Assembly: GCA_040385645.1 (NCBI GenBank)
Contig: JAZKGZ010000013.1
Span: 62,001 to 126,000 of the forward strand
Direction: 5' to 3'
Source: JANXSS01 sp040385645
GTDB taxonomy: Bacteria; Pseudomonadota; Gammaproteobacteria; Burkholderiales; Burkholderiaceae_D
Length of the DNA: 64,000 nt
The notes under the pieces were generated by a model. It was not told the DNA's origin, made no database searches, and worked only from the letters and a program-made list of their open reading frames with translations. The translations under genes and the position numbers were made by a program. Positions 8,768 to 17,807 of the stretch are shown in pieces; the first letter of the stretch is position 1; each line of letters begins with the position of its first letter.

Positions 8768-8829
8768 AGACTAAATTGCCATCAATCTACTTTCATGCCG
8801 ATACCCGAACTCTTGCTCGTCGAAACGAA
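8768..8829 (-). promoter_or_regulatory. hrpII/PIP-like box with -10 hexamer upstream of the 766-residue gene
   Basis: Read on the minus strand, TTCG (8829-8826) is followed by exactly 16 bases and a second TTCG (8809-8806). After 32 more bases comes TAGTCT (8773-8768), matching the YANNNT -10 element expected 30-32 bases past the box. The gene's ATG is 67 bases beyond that hexamer. In Ralstonia and Xanthomonas this element is bound by the AraC-type activators HrpB/HrpX and drives type III secretion genes. The eight fixed bases would occur by chance about once per 65 kb per strand, so the position and the -10 spacing carry most of the weight. Confidence 0.7.
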
Positions 8830-9150
8830 TTCAAGATCGCTTCTGGTGGCGCACCTTGTAGAAACGCTAACTTCTAGTAGACGCTATCACAATATAACAA
8901 TAAAACCGGTTGTCGATCGAATTATCGCTTTCAGCCTGATCCGACCACTTCATTCAGTAAATAATTTTGTCAACTCCTTCTACAAAATCCATTTATCAAT
9001 ATGTTGTTTTAAAACAAGTTTTTTTAAGGAAAGCTTTTGCGCTTGCATCATTCAGATTACCCTCGACTAGAATGCGCCTGAAAATTTCAATTTCAAACAC
9101 GCCGCTAAATTTCATTGTTGTAGTCCGTTCTATTGATAGCCGAGGTCATC
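8830..9150. other. 321-base intergenic remainder upstream of the phospholipase D gene
   Basis: An A+T-rich stretch between the hrpII-type promoter region and the plus-strand phospholipase D-family gene. It probably contains that gene's promoter. I see no hairpin terminator, RNA gene or plausible coding frame; the plus-strand frame at 8699-9070 has no ribosome site or family features. Confidence 0.4.
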
Positions 9151-10581
9151 ATGCAGGGTAGTTATATAGCTCGTCAGCGCCGAACATCGATTAGTACCCG
9201 CCTGTCGGTTTTCCTGGCTGGGTTGCTGTTGGCCGGTTGCGCCTCGCTGCCCGATATACGCGAATTACCGCAACGTCAGACAATTCGCTCCGCGCCGACC
9301 ATCGAAAATAGCCAAGGCAATCTTTCGCGTGAACGCGCCCGCTCGTTATTACTACAACGCGTGCGCGGTACGCGAACCGATATCGTCAAGCTGGCTGCCA
9401 TGGAAGAAGCGGCCACGGGTAGTCCGCTGATTGCAGGTAACCGCACTACTCTGCTATTCGACGGACCGCAGGCCATGGGGGCTATGCTCAACGCTATACG
9501 GGATGCGCGAGACAATATCAATCTTGAAACCTATATTTTCGATCAAGATGAATTGGGCTTGCAATTCGCCGATCTCTTGATCGAGAAGCAACTAGCCGGG
9601 GTGCAGGTCAATATTTTGTACGACAGTATCGGGTCGCTTGCGACACCACGGGCTTTTTTCGACCGTATGCAGGCTGCAGGGATTCGGCTCATCGAATTCA
9701 ATCCGGTCAACCCGTTGCGCCGACTGGGCAGCTGGCGCTTGAATAATCGCGACCACCGTAAAATTCTCGTCGTCGATGGCAAGATCGCGTTCACAGGCGG
9801 CGTCAATATCACTGAAGATTATTCCAAAAGCTCGCTATTCAGATCCGGCGGTTCTAGTAAAGCTGCCGCGAGCAGCGCAAGCGGTGCTGATGGCATCGGC
9901 TGGCGGGATACGCATATTCAATTGGAGGGCCCGGCTGTAGCATCGATGCAGCTCTTGTTTTTAAAAGCATGGGCGAGCCAGCGTGACGGTGATATTGCCG
10001 ATCGCGAATATTTTCCACCGCTGCCGGAAGTTGGCGACAAACTGGTACGTGTGTTGGGTAGTGAACCGGGTGGCGACTTCGAAATTTACAAGGCTTATGT
10101 CTTAGCCATTCAGGAAGCCCGCAAGTCGATTCATTTGACGGCGGCCTACTTCGCACCGGATGTACAACTGTTAGACGCAATCAAGGCTGCAGCACGGCGA
10201 GGAGTGGATGTAAAAATTATATTCCCGAGTATTTCCGACGCCGGGCTGGTGTTTCACGCCGGCCGCTCCTTCTACACCGAGCTGCTGAACGCTGGCGTGC
10301 AGATTTTTGAATTGAAAGCGTCGGTATTGCATGCCAAGACTGCAGTTGTCGATGGTGCCTGGTCGACGGTAGGTTCTTCTAACATGGATATTCGCAGTTT
10401 TTTACATAACAGCGAAGTCAATCTAGTAATTCTGAGCACCGAGTTCGGTGGAATCATGGAAAGTGCTTTTGCTGAAGACTTGAAGAACTCGCTTCCCGTA
10501 AGCAAGGAAGAATGGTCGCAACGACCGTTGAACCAGCGCGTGAAGGAATGGGCGTCTCGTAATTTTGAATACTGGTTGTAG
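9151..10581 (+). CDS. Phospholipase D-family lipoprotein, cardiolipin synthase-like
   Basis: A 476-residue lipoprotein with two PLD catalytic motifs. The lipobox LLAGC puts the acylated Cys at residue 30 after an Arg-rich start and a hydrophobic segment. The two HxK(x4)D motifs are at His202-Lys204-Asp209 and His394-Lys396-Asp401, both intact. This layout resembles ClsC-type cardiolipin synthases, which transfer phosphatidyl groups, but a lipoprotein phospholipase is equally possible. The ATG at 9151 is chosen because CCGAGGT lies six bases upstream; an ATG six codons earlier lacks this. A strong terminator follows directly, so it is probably monocistronic. Confidence 0.85.
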   Translation: MQGSYIARQRRTSISTRLSVFLAGLLLAGCASLPDIRELPQRQTIRSAPTIENSQGNLSRERARSLLLQRVRGTRTDIVKLAAMEEAATGSPLIAGNRTTLLFDGPQAMGAMLNAIRDARDNINLETYIFDQDELGLQFADLLIEKQLAGVQVNILYDSIGSLATPRAFFDRMQAAGIRLIEFNPVNPLRRLGSWRLNNRDHRKILVVDGKIAFTGGVNITEDYSKSSLFRSGGSSKAAASSASGADGIGWRDTHIQLEGPAVASMQLLFLKAWASQRDGDIADREYFPPLPEVGDKLVRVLGSEPGGDFEIYKAYVLAIQEARKSIHLTAAYFAPDVQLLDAIKAAARRGVDVKIIFPSISDAGLVFHAGRSFYTELLNAGVQIFELKASVLHAKTAVVDGAWSTVGSSNMDIRSFLHNSEVNLVILSTEFGGIMESAFAEDLKNSLPVSKEEWSQRPLNQRVKEWASRNFEYWL

Positions 10582-10593
10582 GTTTTGGGGTGT

Positions 10594-10622
10594 GAAAAGC
10601 AGGGGGAAACCCCCTGCTTTTC
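10594..10622. terminator. Bidirectional rho-independent terminator
   Basis: A perfect 13-base stem (GAAAAGCAGGGGG / CCCCCTGCTTTTC) closes on an AAA loop. The A-rich and T-rich ends give a U-tract in either direction. It sits between the convergent phospholipase D gene and the branched-chain amino acid transporter operon and can serve both. Confidence 0.9.
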
Positions 10623-10663
10623 AATCATGTATTTAAGTTATTACTAGATTGATAGTTGCATAT

Positions 10664-11395
10664 TTATACGTGTAACCATTCCTTCTGAATATGTAGCGCG
10701 TTGTCGAAAGCCTCTGTCGAACCTTCGAAAACAATTCTGCCCTTGCCCATTACAACAATACGCTGCGAGATGGATAAGGCCACCGTCAGTTTTTGTTCGA
10801 TCAGCAAGATCGATACGCCGCGTTTTTTTAGTACCTCGAAATATTCTGCGACTTGAGTAACGATTTTCGGTGCCAGGCCTTCCATCGGCTCGTCGATCAT
10901 CATCAATGTCGGATTTCCCATGAGCGTGCGACACAGGGTCAGCATCTGCTGCTCCCCTCCTGAAAGAGTGCCTGCTGGTGCATTACGCCGTTCTCGCAAC
11001 TGCGGGAACAATTGATACATATCTTCCTGACACCAACGCTGGGTAGGCTCGGGTGCATCGGATTTGAGTATGTGGGGGCAGGCTTTTTCGCCAAGCAGCA
11101 GGTTTTGCTCGACACTTAAACCTGGAAAAATTTCTCGGTTTTCCGGCACCAAACCGATACCCCTACGCGCAATCTGATAGGACTGCAAACCTAGCATCTG
11201 CGATCCATTGAACACGATCGAACCCGAAGCCTGCACTTGTCCCATCACGGCTTTTACCAACGTCGAGCGGCCAGCGCCGTTGCGCCCGAGAACACCGACG
11301 ATTTCACCCCTGCCGACATGCAGGTCGATGCCCTGTAAAACGTGACTCTTGCCGTACCAGGCGTGCAAATCATTAATTTCCAGCAGCATGGTCAT
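10664..11395 (-). CDS. livF: Branched-chain amino acid-type ABC transporter ATPase (LivF)
   Basis: The second ATPase of the importer, 243 residues. Walker A reads GRNGAGRST at 37-45, with Arg43 where Lys is usual. The signature is LSGGEQQ at about 144-150. Walker B ends MMIDEP with catalytic Glu169 present; Met171 replaces the usual Thr of DEPTEGLAP. The rest is typical of LivF (LVPENREIFPGLSVEQNL). The chosen ATG overlaps the livG stop as ATGA; the longer frame would need a TTG start. It is the last gene of the five-gene operon, ahead of the bidirectional terminator. The Arg and Met substitutions may be a lineage trait rather than a defect. Confidence 0.88.
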   Translation of the reverse strand: MTMLLEINDLHAWYGKSHVLQGIDLHVGRGEIVGVLGRNGAGRSTLVKAVMGQVQASGSIVFNGSQMLGLQSYQIARRGIGLVPENREIFPGLSVEQNLLLGEKACPHILKSDAPEPTQRWCQEDMYQLFPQLRERRNAPAGTLSGGEQQMLTLCRTLMGNPTLMMIDEPMEGLAPKIVTQVAEYFEVLKKRGVSILLIEQKLTVALSISQRIVVMGKGRIVFEGSTEAFDNALHIQKEWLHV

Positions 11396-12153
11396 TGCCA
11401 ACGCCCTGCATCATTGCCAAGATAACTGTTCTGTACCAGGGGGTTGTTACGCACATTTACCGGTGTGTCGCAGGCGATGATTGTCCCTTGCGCTAACACC
11501 GCTACACGGTCTGCCAAGCTAAATATGACTTGCATATCGTGTTCGACCATCAAAAGCGTTTTACCAATGGTCATGCTGCGGATAAGCGCGACGGCGGTGT
11601 CCGCCTCGTGCCGATTCATGCCAGCCGTCGGTTCGTCGAGCAAAATCACATCGGCTCCGCCGGCAATCGTGATACCCAGCTCCAGAGCGCGTTGCTCGGC
11701 GTACGTCAGCAGCCCGGCTGGAACCGCCCGCCGATTACATAAACCGATCTGTTCCAACATGGACTCGGCACGCAGGCGTACATCTTTCAGCGCGGTGAGC
11801 CGGCGCCAGAAACAATGGCGGTGCCCGAGTGCCCAGAGCACGGCGCATTGCAGGTTTTCATAGACGGTCAACTTCGGAAAAATATTGGTCGTCTGAAAAC
11901 TTCGCGACAGGCCACGACGGTAGATGTCGCACGGCCGCATCCCATCGATTTTTTTTCCGTGCAGATGAATCGTACCTGCAGAAATATCGCTAAAACCTGA
12001 AATTGAATTCAGTAATAGCGATTTGCCGGCACCGTTGGGGCCGATGATTGCCCACCGCTCTTTTTCCGGAATTTGTAACGTCACGCCGCACAGAATTTCG
12101 AGTTTGCCGAAGTTTTTGCGTACGCCGTCCAGCGCCAGCACTGTCTTGATCAT
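11392..12153 (-). CDS. livG: Branched-chain amino acid-type ABC transporter ATPase (LivG)
   Basis: The first ATPase of the importer, 253 residues. Walker A is canonical (GPNGAGKS). The signature is LTYAEQR, a LivG-style variant, and Walker B leads into LLDEPTAGMN. It also has the typical RSFQTTNIFPKLTVYENL segment. The start MIKTVLALDGV overlaps the stop of the permease gene by four bases (ATGA). The open frame extends 28 codons further upstream, but that extension lies inside the permease gene. Pairs with LivF to energise uptake through the two permeases. Confidence 0.9.
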   Translation of the reverse strand: MIKTVLALDGVRKNFGKLEILCGVTLQIPEKERWAIIGPNGAGKSLLLNSISGFSDISAGTIHLHGKKIDGMRPCDIYRRGLSRSFQTTNIFPKLTVYENLQCAVLWALGHRHCFWRRLTALKDVRLRAESMLEQIGLCNRRAVPAGLLTYAEQRALELGITIAGGADVILLDEPTAGMNRHEADTAVALIRSMTIGKTLLMVEHDMQVIFSLADRVAVLAQGTIIACDTPVNVRNNPLVQNSYLGNDAGRWQ

Positions 12154-13430
12154 GACGCACGCAGCCCGAGAAGTCGCGGTCGTACCGCCCGAAATACTCC
12201 GATGCCACCGGCCATCAACACCAACACAATGCTCCAACTCAAGATGCCGGTGGGCTCGAAATGGATACGCAAAATATAGAGTGCCGTGGCGTCATGCATG
12301 CCGAGCGTTAGCCGGTACAGCATTTCGATCGTGAGAATGATTGCAGCAAGCATCAGCGCGCAGGCAACGATCATTGCAAACAACCAGGGCATGAGATGCC
12401 GACATTTTTTTGCGTATCCGCCAGACCCGAGCTTTTGCCCACCCATTACCAGCAATCCGGTGATGCCGCCCGGTGCGAAGCGTACCGTCAGCATGAAAAA
12501 CAAGCCCAGGTATAAATGCCAGGCGCGCGTAATATCCGGCAGCAATACCGTCAGCAACACACCCACGACCGCACCGACCATCGGCCCGGTAAAAAAGCCG
12601 ATGCCGCCGATGACGGTAAACAACAGAATCGCGCCGGAGCGTGCTGCACCGACGCCCTCTGCGCTCGCGCTTTCGAAGTAAATCGCCGACAGCGCGCCCG
12701 ATACGCCGGCGAAACCAGCCGACAGGATCAGTGCCAGGTAGCGCACCCGCTGCGGGTCGTAACCGATCGATTGTGCTCGCTGTGGATTGTCGCGCACGGC
12801 ACTGAGAATGCGGCCCAGCGGCGTGCAGGTGAAGGCATACATGGTTGCGGTGCTGAGAAATAGCCAGAAAGCGATCAGGTAATACACCTGGATTGCCGAT
12901 GCATAATCGATTCGAAGGGCCGTTTCCAACACAGATGAACCGGTTACGCGATTGGTCGATACACCGCCCTCCCCGCCAAAAAATCCAGGAAACAATAGCG
13001 TGCTGGCAAATACCAGTTCCATCAAGCCGAGCGTGATCATGGCAAAGGTAGTGCCGGCCCTTCTTGCGGTGATATAACCGAAAACAATGCCGAATGCCGC
13101 GCCGGCGACGCCACCGAGCAACGGCATGAGCGATACCGGAATCGGCAGAGTACCTGCGCCGGCCATATTCAAGGCATGAACGATACAGTAAGCCGCCAAA
13201 CCGGAATAGACGGCATGGCCGAACGACAGCATGCCACCCTGACCGAGCAGCATATTGTAGGAAAGCCCGAAAATCATGACCATGCCGATTTGCGACAGGA
13301 GCGCCAGTCCGGTGCCGCTCCCGCAAATTACGGGTGCTACGATCAGAGCGATGGCGAATAGAATCCAAACGATCCAAACGCTACCGCCCGCCAGATGCCC
13401 GGTCAGATCGGCGAGCGCTTTCGTTTTCAT
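12150..13430 (-). CDS. livM: Branched-chain amino acid-type ABC transporter permease (LivM)
   Basis: A 426-residue inner-membrane permease with about ten hydrophobic segments. Family features include MLLGQGGMLSFGHAVY near residue 60-75 and GRILSAVRDNPQRAQSIG in a cytoplasmic loop that contacts the ATPase. Length is above the usual 320-360: after the FAPGGITGLL segment, about 100 extra C-terminal residues carry two more predicted helices. It lies seven bases after livH and overlaps livG by four bases. Confidence 0.88.
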   Translation of the reverse strand: MKTKALADLTGHLAGGSVWIVWILFAIALIVAPVICGSGTGLALLSQIGMVMIFGLSYNMLLGQGGMLSFGHAVYSGLAAYCIVHALNMAGAGTLPIPVSLMPLLGGVAGAAFGIVFGYITARRAGTTFAMITLGLMELVFASTLLFPGFFGGEGGVSTNRVTGSSVLETALRIDYASAIQVYYLIAFWLFLSTATMYAFTCTPLGRILSAVRDNPQRAQSIGYDPQRVRYLALILSAGFAGVSGALSAIYFESASAEGVGAARSGAILLFTVIGGIGFFTGPMVGAVVGVLLTVLLPDITRAWHLYLGLFFMLTVRFAPGGITGLLVMGGQKLGSGGYAKKCRHLMPWLFAMIVACALMLAAIILTIEMLYRLTLGMHDATALYILRIHFEPTGILSWSIVLVLMAGGIGVFRAVRPRLLGLRAS

Positions 13431-13437
13431 ACGCGCC

Positions 13438-14391
13438 TCATTTTTCCCGGGTACCCATCAAGCCAGCGGGCCGGCAAATCAGCAGCGCGATCATCAATAG
13501 GTAGGGCAGCATCGGTGCCGTCTGCGCAATGGTCATGTCCCAAAACGGATGAGCAATCTCGCCTGTCGAAAACGACAGCCTGGACCATGCCAGAAAGTCA
13601 CGCAACGAGTAATCGATGGCAACCGCGGCGGTTTGCAACAACCCGATCAACAACGACGCGACAAAAGCACCGGTAAGCGAGCCGAGTCCTCCAACAACGG
13701 CCACCACGAAAGTGATGCTACCCAGCGTCGCACCCATCGACGGCTCGGTTACCAAGGCGTTGCCGCCGATAACACCCGCAAGCCCAGCCAACGCGCAGCC
13801 GCCACCGAATACCAGCATGGCGATACGCGGCACGTCGTGACCGAGCGCTTCTACCGTCTCGGGATGTGTCAATGCCGCCTGAATCACCAGCCCGGTTCGA
13901 CTTCGCTTGAGCAAAATTCGGATGGTTACCAGCATCAGCACCGCAACCAGCATCATGAAACCGCGGTAGACGGGAAACGTGGTGTCGTACAGCATGAACA
14001 ATGAGCCTTCGAGAGCGGCAGGTATGCGGTACGGCACCGGTGCCCGGCCCCAGATCAGCTGCACCGTCTCGCCGATGACGTGTGCCAAGCCATAGGTAAA
14101 CAGTAGCTCGGGCATGTGGCCGTGCCGGCGCAGATTACGCAAACCGTAACGCTCGACCGCCATACCGAGCGCACCGACAGCCATTGGTGCGATCAGCAAC
14201 GCCGGCCAGAATCCGATCCACATGCTCACTGCATAGGCCACATAGGCACCGAGCATATAAAAACTCGCGTGCGCAAAATTCAGTACGCCCAGCATACTGA
14301 AAATCAGCGTCAGCCCGGCCGAGAGCATGAACAACAGTAGACCGTAACAGAGGCCATTCAACAGCGTAATCAGCACAAGCTCCACAAGCAA
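13438..14391 (-). CDS. livH: Branched-chain amino acid-type ABC transporter permease (LivH)
   Basis: A 317-residue permease with the LivH-type N terminus (LNGLCYGLLLFMLSAGL) and the VLNFAHASFYMLGAY segment. A GGLGSLTGAFVASLLIG motif near residue 245 is the ATPase-coupling region of the family. Seven bases separate it from the binding-protein gene upstream and from livM downstream, so the five genes are one operon. The substrate class (branched-chain amino acids, amides or urea) cannot be decided from the permease. Confidence 0.9.
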   Translation of the reverse strand: MLVELVLITLLNGLCYGLLLFMLSAGLTLIFSMLGVLNFAHASFYMLGAYVAYAVSMWIGFWPALLIAPMAVGALGMAVERYGLRNLRRHGHMPELLFTYGLAHVIGETVQLIWGRAPVPYRIPAALEGSLFMLYDTTFPVYRGFMMLVAVLMLVTIRILLKRSRTGLVIQAALTHPETVEALGHDVPRIAMLVFGGGCALAGLAGVIGGNALVTEPSMGATLGSITFVVAVVGGLGSLTGAFVASLLIGLLQTAAVAIDYSLRDFLAWSRLSFSTGEIAHPFWDMTIAQTAPMLPYLLMIALLICRPAGLMGTREK

Positions 14392-14398
14392 TTCCAGA

Positions 14399-15757
14399 TC
14401 AGCGCTTAGGCGGGCGCGACATTTCGCAAGAAGTAGGCTGAGCAGCTACGTGGGATTCGATCTTGCGATCGGTTTTCCAACCGAAGCCGGTTTTTTCTTG
14501 ATCGTATTTCACGCGCTTGCCGTCCAGAGCGCTCCAGGTAGCGATGTAGAGCGGTTGCTGCAATTGATGGTCCACTGCGCGCATTTCGACTTCGCCGTTC
14601 AATGCCATAATTTTCATGCCTTCAAGCGCATGCGCTACCTGGCTCGGATCGATCGAGCCGGTCTTCGCCACTGCGCGTGCCAGCATTTCCATCATCGTAA
14701 TAATGGAGACGAAGTACAAATCATCGTCGTACGTAGCGCGAAACTGTGCTGCCAGCGCATGCCCGGAAAAAGTTTCATTATTTTCATGCCAATACACGAC
14801 GGTCTTGACCTGGCCGATGCCGGCAGCGCCCATCGCCGTCGGCACGCCGGCAGAGCGGCCGTAGTAGGTGTAAAACTTCACGGCCAGCCCGCCATCTTTT
14901 GCAGCCCGGATCAGCAATGCCAGATCGGCACCCCAGTTGCCGGTAATAACCGTATCCGCACCGGAAGCTTTGATCTTGGCGATGTAGGGTGAAAAATCCT
15001 TGACACTACCGATCGGATGCAAGTCGTCGCCGACGATCTGTATATCCGGCCGACGACGTTTCAAGAGCTCTTTGGCGGCTCGCGACACGGCTTGGCCGTG
15101 GGCATAATTCTGGCCGATGAGGTACACCTTGCGCACTGTTGGTTCGTTTTGCATGAAAGCAGTAAGCGCCTCCATTTTCATATCCGAATTCGCATCGAAT
15201 CGAAAGTGCCAAAAACTGCATTTACCGTTGGTCAGTTCCGGGTCGATCGCAGCATGGTTCAAGAATACGATTTCTTTTCCGGGGTTGCGCTGGTTATGCT
15301 TATTGACAGCATCGAGCAACGCCAGGGCAACGCCTGAGCCATTGCCTTGGGCGATATAGCGGTACCCCTGATCGATTGCGGTTTTTAGTTGGGAAAGCGA
15401 CTCCTGGACACTGCCCTTGCCATCGAACGCATTGACTTCGATGGTATGACCGATGGTATTGCCGACACCGTCCAGCTGACGTCGATTAGCCAATCCTGCA
15501 AACATGCGATAGGTATTGAATTGATTTTGTGCAATCGGTGCAAAAGGCCCGGAAAAGGTTTCGATCATCGCAATCTTGAGGACCTCGGCGCGCACGTTCG
15601 ATACGCCGGCAGCGATCGGCAAAACGGTTAGTAGCATTACCAAAAATAATCGATGCAACCAAGGAGATGGCTTGATGCGGCTCGCAACGTCTACGCAGAT
15701 GTGTAGGACGAATTGTGAAGCCGCGTGTTGCGCCGAGCGGCGCGGTGAATACTGCAC
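14399..15757 (-). CDS. livK: ABC transporter periplasmic substrate-binding protein (LivK-like)
   Basis: A type I periplasmic binding protein of about 452 residues. Near the start is a hydrophobic export segment (LHRLFLVMLLTVLPIAAG) ending at SNVRA. The mature fold begins VLKIAMIETFSGPFAPIAQN, typical of the Peripla_BP_6 family. A GTG at 15757 is chosen because an exact GGAGG sits seven bases upstream; this gives a long n-region before the signal peptide. The open frame continues 13 codons further to another GTG without a comparable site. First gene of the livKHMGF operon. Exact ligand unknown. Confidence 0.87.
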   Translation of the reverse strand: MQYSPRRSAQHAASQFVLHICVDVASRIKPSPWLHRLFLVMLLTVLPIAAGVSNVRAEVLKIAMIETFSGPFAPIAQNQFNTYRMFAGLANRRQLDGVGNTIGHTIEVNAFDGKGSVQESLSQLKTAIDQGYRYIAQGNGSGVALALLDAVNKHNQRNPGKEIVFLNHAAIDPELTNGKCSFWHFRFDANSDMKMEALTAFMQNEPTVRKVYLIGQNYAHGQAVSRAAKELLKRRRPDIQIVGDDLHPIGSVKDFSPYIAKIKASGADTVITGNWGADLALLIRAAKDGGLAVKFYTYYGRSAGVPTAMGAAGIGQVKTVVYWHENNETFSGHALAAQFRATYDDDLYFVSIITMMEMLARAVAKTGSIDPSQVAHALEGMKIMALNGEVEMRAVDHQLQQPLYIATWSALDGKRVKYDQEKTGFGWKTDRKIESHVAAQPTSCEMSRPPKR

Positions 15758-15813
15758 GATAATGCCTCCTGAATTGGCGACCAACGAAAAGAACACGAAT
15801 ATCTAAAAAATCA

Positions 15814-17364
15814 ATGACCGACACGATGAAAACGGCTGCGAACTCAGCCCTGGACGACTCCGAAACGCGTATCGATACGTTGCCGTTTGCGCATGCTTTC
15901 GGCAGCCTGCCGCCGGCATTCTATACGCGCTTGCAACCGACACCCCTACCAGAACCGTATCTGGTGGGCATGAGTCCATCGGCGGCAGCCTTGGTGGGCA
16001 TCGATATGGCACTGGCCTCGACCCCGGCATTCATCGCTGCATTCACCGGTAATCGGGTACCGGCACGGGCCGAGCCGCTGGCTGCGGTGTATTCGGGCCA
16101 CCAGTTCGGCACGTGGGCAGCGCAACTCGGAGACGGACGCGCGATCTTGCTCGGTGAGCTGCCGATGCATGCCCCCGGCAATTCGATTCCTCCAAGCCTG
16201 GAGATCCAGCTGAAAGGTGCAGGTGCGACGCCCTACTCGCGCATGGGCGACGGGCGCGCGGTGTTGCGCTCTTCGATCCGGGAGTTTCTGTGCTCCGAAG
16301 CGATGGCCGGTCTGGGAATCGCCACATCCAGGGCATTGTGCGTGACCGGTTCCGATAAGCTGATCATGCGCGAGACGCCCGAAACCACGGCGGTCACCAC
16401 CCGCATGGCACCGAGCTTCGTGCGCTTCGGATCGTTCGAGCATTGGTACTACAACGACCGGCCGGCTGAGCTCAAGCTGCTCGCCGACCATGTGATCGAC
16501 CGCGCCTACCCGGCATTGCGGGAAGATCCGGCACCATACCTCGCGCTATTGCACGAAGTCGTGCATCGCACCGCGCAACTGATTGCGCAGTGGCAGGCGG
16601 TCGGGTTCATGCATGGTGTGATGAATACCGACAACATGTCGATACTCGGGTTGACACTCGACTATGGACCCTTCGGTTTCATGGAAGCCTTCGATGCCAA
16701 TCACATCTGCAACCATACCGATCAGCAGGGCCGTTACGCATACGCCATGCAACCTAGGATTGGGCACTGGAATTGCGCCGCGCTTGGTCAGGCATTGCTG
16801 CCGCTGATCGGCGAGGTCGAAGCGGTGCAAGACGCGCTCAAAAACTATCCGCTACATTTTAAGAAAAGTCTGGATGATTCGCTGCATGCGAAGTTAGGAC
16901 TGCGCACCAGCGACCCGGCCGACGACGAACTGATCGATTCGTTATTTGCAGTGCTGCAATCGAGTCATGCGGATTTCACGGTTTTCTTCAGACGCTTAAG
17001 CAATCTGCGATGTGATACTTCGATGTTAGCCTCGACATCGACATCGGACGAAACATTACGCGACCTGTTTCTGGACCGTCCGGCATTCGACGCCTGGGCG
17101 GTACAATACCGCCGGCGGTTGGCACAGGAAAATAGTCAAGACCTGTCCAGAAAGCTTGCCATGGACGCCGTCAACCCCAAATATGTGCTGCGAAATTATT
17201 TGGCGCAGGCAGCTATCGAAAAAGCACAAAACAAGGATTTCACCGAAGTTGCCACATTATTGCGCGTGCTGGAAAAGCCATTCGACGAACAACCCGAACA
17301 TGAACGTTATGCGGCCCTGCCCCCGGACTGGGCCAGTCACCTGGAAGTGAGCTGCTCCTCATGA
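15814..17364 (+). CDS. selO: Protein adenylyltransferase SelO (YdiU)
   Basis: A pseudokinase-fold enzyme that transfers AMP from ATP to Ser, Thr or Tyr residues of target proteins in oxidative-stress responses. Diagnostic stretches are YSGHQFGTWAAQLGDGR, QLKGAGATPYSRMGDGR, SSIREFLCSEAM and HGVMNTDNMSILG, in the expected order. The penultimate region ends VSCSS, with Cys514 at the position of selenocysteine in eukaryotic SelO. At 516 residues it is full length. Its stop overlaps the msrB start by four bases, linking AMPylation and methionine-sulfoxide repair. Confidence 0.95.
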   Translation: MTDTMKTAANSALDDSETRIDTLPFAHAFGSLPPAFYTRLQPTPLPEPYLVGMSPSAAALVGIDMALASTPAFIAAFTGNRVPARAEPLAAVYSGHQFGTWAAQLGDGRAILLGELPMHAPGNSIPPSLEIQLKGAGATPYSRMGDGRAVLRSSIREFLCSEAMAGLGIATSRALCVTGSDKLIMRETPETTAVTTRMAPSFVRFGSFEHWYYNDRPAELKLLADHVIDRAYPALREDPAPYLALLHEVVHRTAQLIAQWQAVGFMHGVMNTDNMSILGLTLDYGPFGFMEAFDANHICNHTDQQGRYAYAMQPRIGHWNCAALGQALLPLIGEVEAVQDALKNYPLHFKKSLDDSLHAKLGLRTSDPADDELIDSLFAVLQSSHADFTVFFRRLSNLRCDTSMLASTSTSDETLRDLFLDRPAFDAWAVQYRRRLAQENSQDLSRKLAMDAVNPKYVLRNYLAQAAIEKAQNKDFTEVATLLRVLEKPFDEQPEHERYAALPPDWASHLEVSCSS

Positions 17365-17807
17365 TAGACAAAATCGTAAAAAACAAAGTCGTAAAAACCG
17401 ATGCCCAATGGCGCAGTCAGCTCGATGCACTCGATTACCGCGTAACCCGCCAGGCGCATACCGAACCCGCATTCACCGGTCGCTATTGGGACCACCACGA
17501 AACGGGCACCTACACCTGCGTATGCTGTGACACGCCGCTGTTCGCCTCCGATGCAAAATTCGATTCCGGCTGCGGCTGGCCCAGCTACTTCACTGCCATC
17601 GATCCTGCCAATGTAAGGGAAGTAACCGACCGTAGCCACGGTATGGTGCGCACTGAAATTACCTGCAATATCTGCGATGCTCATCTCGGCCATGTGTTCG
17701 AAGATGGCCCAAAACCGACCGGGCTACGGTATTGCATCAATGGTTCGGCTCTGCGCTTCGAGCCAACAGGTACTACAACTTCGTCATCGAACACGGCGGG
17801 CGCATGA
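17361..17807 (+). CDS. msrB: Peptide-methionine (R)-S-oxide reductase MsrB
   Basis: Reduces R-methionine sulfoxide in proteins. Zinc ligands are Cys53/Cys56 and Cys102/Cys105. The catalytic Cys125 lies in RYCINGSALRF, and GCGWPSYF is at 70-77. The C-terminal 14 residues are Ser/Thr-rich and unremarkable. It overlaps selO upstream and yciB downstream by ATGA junctions, so translation is probably coupled along the whole run. Confidence 0.95.
   Translation: MIDKIVKNKVVKTDAQWRSQLDALDYRVTRQAHTEPAFTGRYWDHHETGTYTCVCCDTPLFASDAKFDSGCGWPSYFTAIDPANVREVTDRSHGMVRTEITCNICDAHLGHVFEDGPKPTGLRYCINGSALRFEPTGTTTSSSNTAGA

Noticed and set aside
12292..13377. 361-codon frame inside livM in another frame of the same strand
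   Set aside because: Composition is Arg/His/Cys-rich with no family features. livM fits the operon, its membrane helices and both junctions.
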